From the NCBI GenBank assembly GCA_013695495.1, contig JACDAK010000286.1, positions 1 through 9,808 on the forward strand: a stretch of DNA of 9,808 nt, read 5' to 3'. The first letter of the stretch is position 1. Each line of letters opens with the position of its first letter. Positions 1 through 4,425 of this stretch are shown here, piece by piece. A model generated the notes under the pieces. It did not search any database and was not told where the DNA came from. It saw only the letters and a program-made list of their open reading frames with translations. This DNA is from Blastocatellia bacterium (GTDB lineage Bacteria > Acidobacteriota > Blastocatellia > Pyrinomonadales > Pyrinomonadaceae). The translations under genes were made by a program, and so were the position numbers.

Positions 1-166
1 CGTCGCGAATGACCTCGCTCAGGCGGCGGTCTTTGAGTGCGAGATTCGCGCGCGAGAAGGCACGGACGCTCGCCGGGTTTGCAGCGATAATGCGGAGGGC
101 GGGGTCGATCGCGATGAGAGGCTCACGCGAGGCATCAAGCAGACTTTGAAGTAAGACTTGCGGCAT
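1..166 (-). CDS. PAS-domain sensor histidine kinase, N-terminal fragment (PhoR-like)
   Basis: This is the first 55 codons of a gene that continues past the left edge. The ATG at 164-166 lies 18 nt after the stop of the OmpR-type response regulator on the same strand, so the two are almost certainly one operon. The visible protein starts MPQVLLQSLLDASREPLIAI and continues with an Asp-Pro turn, IIAANPAS and VRAFSR. This is the typical opening of a PAS domain, with the helix, first strand and 'AN.A' segment that precede the ligand pocket. No transmembrane segment comes before the PAS domain in the visible part, so the sensing domain is probably cytoplasmic, although a membrane anchor elsewhere cannot be excluded. 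The kinase core (H-box, HATPase) is outside the window, so the assignment rests on the PAS fold and its position after the regulator. The PHO-box-like repeats upstream of the operon make a PhoR role likely but not proven. There is no clear Shine-Dalgarno sequence. Confidence 0.78.
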   Translation of the reverse strand, partial: MPQVLLQSLLDASREPLIAIDPALRIIAANPASVRAFSRANLALKDRRLSEVIRD

Positions 167-184
167 AAGAAGCGGGTGCCGGTT

Positions 185-871
185 CTATTTGCAGCCCACA
201 AACCGATAGCCGACACCTACAACGGTTTCGATCGAGCTGCCACAATCTCCCATCTTTTGTCGCAGCCGACGGATGTGGACGTCGAGCGTGCGGGTGTCGC
301 CGAAATAACTATAACCCCAGACATTGTCGAGAAGCTGTTGCCGCGTCGCGACTCGGCCGGCGTTCTTAACGAGATGTTCGAGCAGGGCGAACTCCTTGCG
401 TGTCAGGCGGACGTCGTCGCCGTCGGAAGAGACGCGCATGTCTTCGAAATCGACGCTCATTCGGTCGTCTTCATATTTGGGTGGCGATTCTTTCTCGGCT
501 CGACGCAACACGGCACGGATGCGTGCCGTGACCTCTTTGACTGAAAAGGGCTTGGCGATGTAATCATCCGCTCCGAGTTCGAGCCCCGAGATCTTATCGC
601 TCTCGGCAGCCTTTGCCGTGAGCATAATGATCGGCGTTTTTTCGGTCGAGGGTTCGCGCCGAAGCCTGCGGCAGAGTTCCATCCCGCTCATGCCGGGCAG
701 CATCAGGTCGAGCAATATTAGGGCTGGCGCAGTTTTTTCTTCTAGCGCGAGCCGGAGCCCCTTTTCGCCCGATTCGGCGATGACGGCCCGGAAGCCTTCG
801 CGTTTTAGGTTGTAGTGCAGGCTTTCAGCGATGTCTGCATCGTCCTCGATAATCAGTATTGTTTGAAGCAT
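185..871 (-). CDS. OmpR/PhoB-family response regulator (PhoB/PhoP-type)
   Basis: A 228-residue DNA-binding response regulator. The N-terminal receiver domain (about 1-120) shows the acidic pocket E9-D10-D11, the phospho-acceptor D55 in LLDLMLPG, the switch T85 in IIMLTAK and the invariant K107 in DDYIAKPF. The C-terminal winged helix (about 128-225) carries the OmpR signatures LTRKEFALLEHL, a recognition-helix region around TRTLDVHIRRLRQK, and the final wing VVGVGYRFVG. I chose the ATG at 869-871; an upstream TTG at 901 would add ten residues unlike the family start. Length and sequence style fit the PhoB/PhoP subgroup. The regulator is followed 18 nt later by a PAS histidine kinase, its likely partner. 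Three TTAACA-type repeats at 11-bp spacing lie 56-83 bp upstream of the start, which suggests phosphorylated regulator binding at its own promoter. A phosphate role is inferred from subgroup and box; other OmpR-type roles remain possible. Confidence 0.93.
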   Translation of the reverse strand: MLQTILIIEDDADIAESLHYNLKREGFRAVIAESGEKGLRLALEEKTAPALILLDLMLPGMSGMELCRRLRREPSTEKTPIIMLTAKAAESDKISGLELGADDYIAKPFSVKEVTARIRAVLRRAEKESPPKYEDDRMSVDFEDMRVSSDGDDVRLTRKEFALLEHLVKNAGRVATRQQLLDNVWGYSYFGDTRTLDVHIRRLRQKMGDCGSSIETVVGVGYRFVGCK

Positions 872-926
872 ATTAAGACTCAGGTCGGAATGAAAGACCA
901 AGTCTATGCCCCGCGGCTTACTGCGA

Positions 927-954
927 TGTTAACTATTTGTTACGGGAATGTTAA
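927..954 (-). promoter_or_regulatory. PHO-box-like operator: three TTAACA-type direct repeats, 11-bp period
   Basis: Read on the minus strand, the hexamers TTAACA (954-949), GTAACA (943-938) and TTAACA (932-927) recur at exactly 11-bp intervals with 5-bp spacers. They point toward the response regulator that starts at 871. PhoB of Escherichia coli and PhoP of Bacillus subtilis bind tandem direct repeats of this period, and the B. subtilis unit is TTAACA-like, so both spacing and sequence fit. A weak -10-like TAGACT lies at 906-901 on the minus strand. Binding itself is inferred. Confidence 0.6.
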
Positions 955-971
955 ATAAAGCGGATCTGTCA

Positions 972-1487
972 TTAAAGATCAAGATTCAGTGAGGCCGCCC
1001 GCTGTTCGTCTTTCGGTCTGATTATTTGCAGCAGCTTGCCGCAGTCAGGCGCGACCTCTGACCAGTGCTCGATATTCAGCGAGAGTTCAGCGAAAGCGGC
1101 GGTCGGCATCGTGTGAGTTTCGCCGGAGAGCATTCGAATTAACCCTTCGATGCCGGGATTATGGCCCACGAGCATTACTGACCCGAGCCCCTCCGGCAGC
1201 TCCGAAACTACCTGGCGTAGCGTCTGTGGGCTTGCTTCGTATACCCGATCGTCATATGAGATCTCGGTGTTTAGCCCAGCGGATTCGCGGATGAGCATCG
1301 CTGTATATAGAGCGCGTTTTGCGGGTGAGCTGATTATCTTGTCGGGCGCGATGCCCTTGCCAGCGAGGAGTTCACCCATAAAGGGCGCAGTGCTCAGGCC
1401 TCGGTCGTTTAGCGGGCGTTCGAAGTCGGAGATGTCGGGCGTGTCCCAACTCGACTTCGCATGGCGAAGTATGAAGAGTTTTTTCAT
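972..1487 (-). CDS. sixA: SixA-like phosphohistidine phosphatase (histidine phosphatase superfamily)
   Basis: A 171-residue single-domain member of the histidine phosphatase (phosphoglycerate mutase-like) superfamily, close in size to E. coli SixA (161 residues). The RHG-type motif is LRHAKSSWD with R8 and catalytic H9. The second arginine is R58 in SSPAKRA, E84 is the probable acid/base in VYEASP, and the second histidine is H109 in LVGHNPG. The Ala after the catalytic His and the following Lys-Ser-Ser-Trp are typical of the SixA branch, whose founding member removes phosphate from HPt domains of phosphorelays. No signal peptide is present, so it is cytoplasmic. It ends 100 bp before the response regulator on the same strand and could be co-transcribed with it. 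On the other side it is divergent from the LytS-type kinase gene. No HPt protein is visible, so its substrate here is unknown. The ATG at 1485-1487 lacks a good Shine-Dalgarno sequence. Confidence 0.87.
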   Translation of the reverse strand: MKKLFILRHAKSSWDTPDISDFERPLNDRGLSTAPFMGELLAGKGIAPDKIISSPAKRALYTAMLIRESAGLNTEISYDDRVYEASPQTLRQVVSELPEGLGSVMLVGHNPGIEGLIRMLSGETHTMPTAAFAELSLNIEHWSEVAPDCGKLLQIIRPKDEQRAASLNLDL

Positions 1488-1503
1488 TATGATCTTACGG
1501 CCG

Positions 1504-1516
1504 TTTAATGAACGGT
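1504..1516 (-). promoter_or_regulatory. LytTR-like binding motif, site A
   Basis: On the minus strand this reads ACCGTTCATTAAA. The first nine bases, ACCGTTCAT, fit every position of the published LytTR direct-repeat consensus [TA][AC][CA]GTTN[AG][TG]. It lies 17 nt upstream of the sixA-like ATG and overlaps the short inverted repeat CCGTT-TAATG-AACGG (1501-1515). Two near-copies occur upstream of the TonB receptor at 4305 and 4347. Function is inferred. Confidence 0.4.
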
Positions 1517-1592
1517 GAGAGGCAGGGAGGAAACGTAGGATATGTTTTACTTCAGTTCACGGGGGATTTCAACCGCTGAGATGTCCAAAACG

Positions 1593-1605
1593 GCCGTTCG
1601 TTAAG
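1593..1605 (+). promoter_or_regulatory. LytTR-like binding motif, site B
   Basis: On the plus strand this reads GCCGTTCGTTAAG, matching eight of nine positions of the LytTR consensus and sharing the RCCRTTCRTTA form with site A and the two receptor-promoter sites. It lies 45 bp upstream of the kinase ATG and overlaps the second ACGGCCGTT repeat. It is a candidate autoregulatory site for the kinase-regulator operon, unproven. Confidence 0.4.
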
Positions 1606-1650
1606 TTAAGATAAGATTTTGAACCAAGTTCGCGATAATCGCAGTACGGA

Positions 1651-3531
1651 ATGAACTCGTTAAATGCAGCATTGCTTGTGAACCTACTCGGCTTCAGCGT
1701 GGGGGTAGCCCTTTACGGGCTGCTTGCTGTGATGGTTGCGCGAAACCGCGGCGAGGAAACGCCGGGCAATGTTCGGACTCTGCTTTTTTTGACCGCGGGT
1801 CTAGGGCTGGTATGGAATCTCGGCGAGCTGTTCGTTTCTGTACAGCGCGATTTTGCGTTTGTGGCTGACTGGCCGTTTGTCACGGCAGCGGCGTATTCGG
1901 CACTCGGATTTCTTCCGTCGGTGGTAGTTCACTCCGCGCAGAATGAGTCTCGCGGAGCGTTTCGCCTCACATACGCGGCATATGCGCTGAGCACATTGGC
2001 AGGGGTTCTGCATTTTTACTCAGCGTTTTCGGGCTCTGCAACTCCGTCGATCTTGGCACTTGGGCTTCTCACCGCGGGGGCACTGACGCTTGCCGCGGTG
2101 CTGCTGTTCCTTAATTTTCGGAAGCGTATTGAGCAGCGCTCAGTCTGGGCGGCTGCGTTAATGGTGTTTGCGTTCTCGGCACTTCATCTTTCCGCAGAGG
2201 GCGAAGGGAACTCGTGGATAGTCGAACTGGCCGCGCATCAATCTTCGCTGCCGCTGGCGCTGGTCATTCTTTATCAGAACTATCGCTTCGCATTTGCGGA
2301 TCTTTTCCTTAAGCGGGCGATCTCGCTGTTGCTTCTTTCATTGACTGCATTCGGCCTTTATATATTTGCGGCGGCGCCGTTGATTCGGCTGCATGACGAT
2401 CATCCGTCGGACGACGTGCAGGCCGTGGGGGTGCTGCTGGCTTTCTGGATCGGTACTGCGCTCATTTACCCACTGTTGCATCGTCTCGCAGTCTGGATGG
2501 TTGATAAAGCAATACTTCGACGTGTTGATTACCAGGAGCTCGAGGCACAGGTCGCAAGCGATCTGGAGCGGCTGGACACAGCAGATCAGGTGCTAGATCA
2601 CATTACGGTGTTGCTGACACGGGTGCTGACGGCTGGGCGTGCGGACTGGAGTGAAGAGGAGGCGTCTGACGAGCGCGTGTTGCCGGACAGTGCGGAGTTG
2701 GTGGTGCAAACCGCTGAGGCCCCGGTTTATCTGGTACGTGTGGGCGAGTTTCGCGGCGGCAGAAGGCTATTGTCCGATGAGACCGCGATGCTTCGGAGCG
2801 TTGCTGTGATCGCGGCGCGGCGCATTGATGCTCTGAGAGTCATTCATGAGCGCTGCGACCGCGAGTTTCGGGAACAGGAATTTTCGCGTCTTGCTGCAGA
2901 AGCTCATTTAACGGCATTGCGTTCGCAGATCAATCCGCACTTTCTTTTTAATGCGCTGACAACGATCGGCTACTTGATCCAAACTTCGCCGGATAAAGCT
3001 TTTGCAACGCTTCTTCATTTGACCAAGCTGCTTCGCGGAGTGCTTTCGACGACACGGGAATTTAGCACGCTTAATGACGAGCTGAAGCTGATAGAGAGCT
3101 ATCTTGATATCGAACGGGCACGGTTTGAAGAGCGGCTGCGGGTTGAGATCGACGTGCCGGATCGGCTTCGTGAGATCTCGCTTCCGTCGCTGATCCTGCA
3201 GCCGCTGGTCGAGAATGCGATAAAGCACGGCATTTCAGAAAATAAGAACGGAGGAACGGTTCGCATAACGGCCGAGACGAGAGCGGGGGACAAGATAAGG
3301 CTAGCGGTTTTCGACACCGGGTCGTCGGACACGCATTCAAGCTCGGGGACCCCGGGGGTCGGGCTTAGTAACGTTCGCGGACGGCTCGCGTCGCATTATG
3401 GCAGCGGAGCAACTCTGACGCTGCGGAGCGTGAAAGGCGGGACGGAGGCGGAGATCATTCTCCCGGCCGTATGGTCGGCGGCAGTTGATCGTCGCATGAA
3501 TCTGAAGGGCCCTGAGAGGATGGAACGATGA
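1651..3531 (+). CDS. LytS/YpdA-type multi-pass sensor histidine kinase with GAF-like domain
   Basis: A 626-residue inner-membrane kinase. About nine hydrophobic segments are visible (roughly 6-30, 42-63, 74-95, 104-125, 131-155, 164-184, 188-208, 223-246 and 256-283). A cytoplasmic region at about 290-400 ends in RRLLSDE...VAVIAARRIDAL, resembling the end of a GAF domain, and a helical linker follows. The His_kinase (PF06580-type) core has NPHFLFNAL with phospho-acceptor H430. The HATPase has the N-box LVENAIKHG (N522), D555 in VFDTGS, and the G-box GVGLSNVRGRL from G569. This is the unorthodox kinase class that pairs with LytTR regulators. Its stop overlaps the start of such a regulator (ATGA), implying translational coupling. 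The loop before the last helix contains HDDHPSDD (248-255). That loop must face the periplasm, because the kinase core is cytoplasmic. The signal is unknown. A tail of about 20 residues follows the HATPase. The ATG at 1651 places the first helix at residue 6, normal for such proteins. Confidence 0.93.
   Translation: MNSLNAALLVNLLGFSVGVALYGLLAVMVARNRGEETPGNVRTLLFLTAGLGLVWNLGELFVSVQRDFAFVADWPFVTAAAYSALGFLPSVVVHSAQNESRGAFRLTYAAYALSTLAGVLHFYSAFSGSATPSILALGLLTAGALTLAAVLLFLNFRKRIEQRSVWAAALMVFAFSALHLSAEGEGNSWIVELAAHQSSLPLALVILYQNYRFAFADLFLKRAISLLLLSLTAFGLYIFAAAPLIRLHDDHPSDDVQAVGVLLAFWIGTALIYPLLHRLAVWMVDKAILRRVDYQELEAQVASDLERLDTADQVLDHITVLLTRVLTAGRADWSEEEASDERVLPDSAELVVQTAEAPVYLVRVGEFRGGRRLLSDETAMLRSVAVIAARRIDALRVIHERCDREFREQEFSRLAAEAHLTALRSQINPHFLFNALTTIGYLIQTSPDKAFATLLHLTKLLRGVLSTTREFSTLNDELKLIESYLDIERARFEERLRVEIDVPDRLREISLPSLILQPLVENAIKHGISENKNGGTVRITAETRAGDKIRLAVFDTGSSDTHSSSGTPGVGLSNVRGRLASHYGSGATLTLRSVKGGTEAEIILPAVWSAAVDRRMNLKGPERMER
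3515..3520 (+). promoter_or_regulatory. Ribosome binding site of the LytTR regulator inside the kinase gene
   Basis: AGAGGA lies within the last codons of the kinase gene, 7 nt before the ATG at 3528. Together with the ATGA stop/start overlap it allows independent or coupled initiation of the regulator. Confidence 0.6.
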
Positions 3532-4304
3532 GCGACAAAATTCGTGTACTTATCGCCGATGACGAACGACCGGCGCGTGAATTCCTAAAGGCGTATCTCG
3601 CCGGGATAGCAGTGGTGGAGCTTGTGGCCGAGGCGGAGAACGGAACCCGGGCTGTAGAACTAATTCGTGAGCATCGTCCTGATCTGGCGATCTTAGATCT
3701 TCAGATGCCGGAGATGACAGGATTTGAAGTTGTGAGGGCATTGACGGAAGACGAACTGCCGTTAGTCGCGTTTGTCACCGCTTACGATGATCATGCGGTA
3801 CGGGCTTTTGAGCTTAATGCGGTCGACTACCTGCTCAAACCTGTGGAACAGGATCGGCTGAATGCGACGATCGAACGGGCGATAGGCCGACTGAGCGAGC
3901 TGGACTGGCGCAGCGAAGAAGCTGAGAGGTTGAGCGATGCGGCGGAAACCTATGACGTTTCGAGCGGCGGGCTACTGGAGCGGATCCCCGTTAGAAAGCG
4001 TGAGGAGTTTCTGTTGATCCCGGTGGGGGAGGTCGCGTCGATCGTTGCCGACGGAGAGCTTTTGAAGATCACGACGGGCGAACGACAGAGCTTCACGATA
4101 AATTATCGGCTGAAGGACATCGAAACGCGGCTTGGACAGGAATTTGTGCGGTTGTCGCGCGGTTCGATCGTGAATTTGAACTTTGTTGATCGTCTGACTC
4201 CGGTGCCCGGCGGGACTTATGTTGTGAATCTCACGAATGGTGAAGAGCTGCAATCAAGCAGGATACAGTCGAAGTATTTGCGTTCCCGCTTGTTAAAGAT
4301 ATAA
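3528..4304 (+). CDS. LytTR-family response regulator
   Basis: A 258-residue regulator with a CheY-like receiver (about 5-120) and a C-terminal LytTR DNA-binding domain (about 152-257). The receiver keeps the acidic residues D11-D12-E13, phospho-acceptor D57 in AILDLQMPEMTG, T84 in AFVTAYD and K104 in DYLLKPV. The LytTR domain begins near IPVRKREEFLLIPVGEVASI and shows the family landmarks: INYRLKDIETRL, FVRLSRGSIVNLNFVDRL, the basic-to-hydrophobic strand around GGTYVVNLTNGEEL, and a C-terminal Ser-Arg segment. LytTR domains bind tandem direct repeats in the major groove. The gene overlaps the upstream kinase by 4 bp and is surely its partner. It is followed by a 121-bp gap carrying two direct repeats that resemble LytTR sites, then a TonB-dependent receptor on the same strand, the most obvious target. 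I see no terminator in that gap, so read-through into the receptor is possible. Confidence 0.95.
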   Translation: MSDKIRVLIADDERPAREFLKAYLAGIAVVELVAEAENGTRAVELIREHRPDLAILDLQMPEMTGFEVVRALTEDELPLVAFVTAYDDHAVRAFELNAVDYLLKPVEQDRLNATIERAIGRLSELDWRSEEAERLSDAAETYDVSSGGLLERIPVRKREEFLLIPVGEVASIVADGELLKITTGERQSFTINYRLKDIETRLGQEFVRLSRGSIVNLNFVDRLTPVPGGTYVVNLTNGEELQSSRIQSKYLRSRLLKI

Positions 4305-4317
4305 GCCATTCATTATT
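4305..4317 (+). promoter_or_regulatory. LytTR-like direct repeat, site C (upstream of TonB receptor)
   Basis: GCCATTCATTATT begins right after the regulator's stop. Its core CCATTCATTA is repeated identically at 4348-4357, exactly 42 bp downstream, which is four helical turns and so on the same DNA face. It fits seven of nine positions of the LytTR repeat consensus and matches sites A and B upstream of the kinase. Binding is inferred. Confidence 0.4.
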
Positions 4318-4346
4318 CGATTTGTGACATACGTCGGCCGAAATAA

Positions 4347-4359
4347 ACCATTCATTAAA
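4347..4359 (+). promoter_or_regulatory. LytTR-like direct repeat, site D (upstream of TonB receptor)
   Basis: ACCATTCATTAAA differs from site A (ACCGTTCATTAAA) at a single base and fits eight of nine LytTR consensus positions. It lies 66 bp upstream of the receptor's chosen ATG, a plausible activator position. Downstream, TTGAGA (4375-4380) and TAGACT (4388-4393) are only weak promoter-like hexamers with wrong mutual spacing, as might be expected of an activator-dependent promoter. Confidence 0.42.
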
Positions 4360-4425
4360 AAGTTGTTAACGTCCTTGAGAGACTCGATAGACTGCAGAAT
4401 CGCGCTTGATGCGAAAAATACTATT

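Larger units (their letters stand above)
1488..1650. promoter_or_regulatory. Divergent promoter region between sixA-like gene and kinase operon
   Basis: This 163-bp gap separates two divergently transcribed starts. It contains the 9-mer ACGGCCGTT twice on the plus strand (1497-1505 and 1590-1598, starts 93 bp apart), each including the palindrome ACGGCCGT. It also holds two copies of a LytTR-like motif, listed separately. A tandem GTTAA-GTTAA-GATAA run lies at about 1600-1614. A GATAAT at 1634-1639 could be a -10 for the kinase gene, but no well-spaced -35 goes with it. The only Shine-Dalgarno-like sequence for the kinase is ACGGA, directly abutting the ATG. Confidence 0.5.

Noticed and set aside
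158..544. A 128-codon open frame on the plus strand over the response regulator.
   Set aside because: It is antisense to the winged-helix half of a conserved OmpR-family regulator and has no domain or start signal of its own.
4364..4370. TGTTAAC upstream of the TonB receptor, resembling the PHO-box unit.
   Set aside because: It is a single copy without convincing neighbours at 11-bp spacing, so it does not form a PHO box.
4324..4425. Extension of the TonB receptor to a GTG at 4324 (34 more residues).
   Set aside because: It would place a charged stretch before a clear signal peptide that starts at the ATG at 4426, and it would cover the repeat-bearing promoter region.
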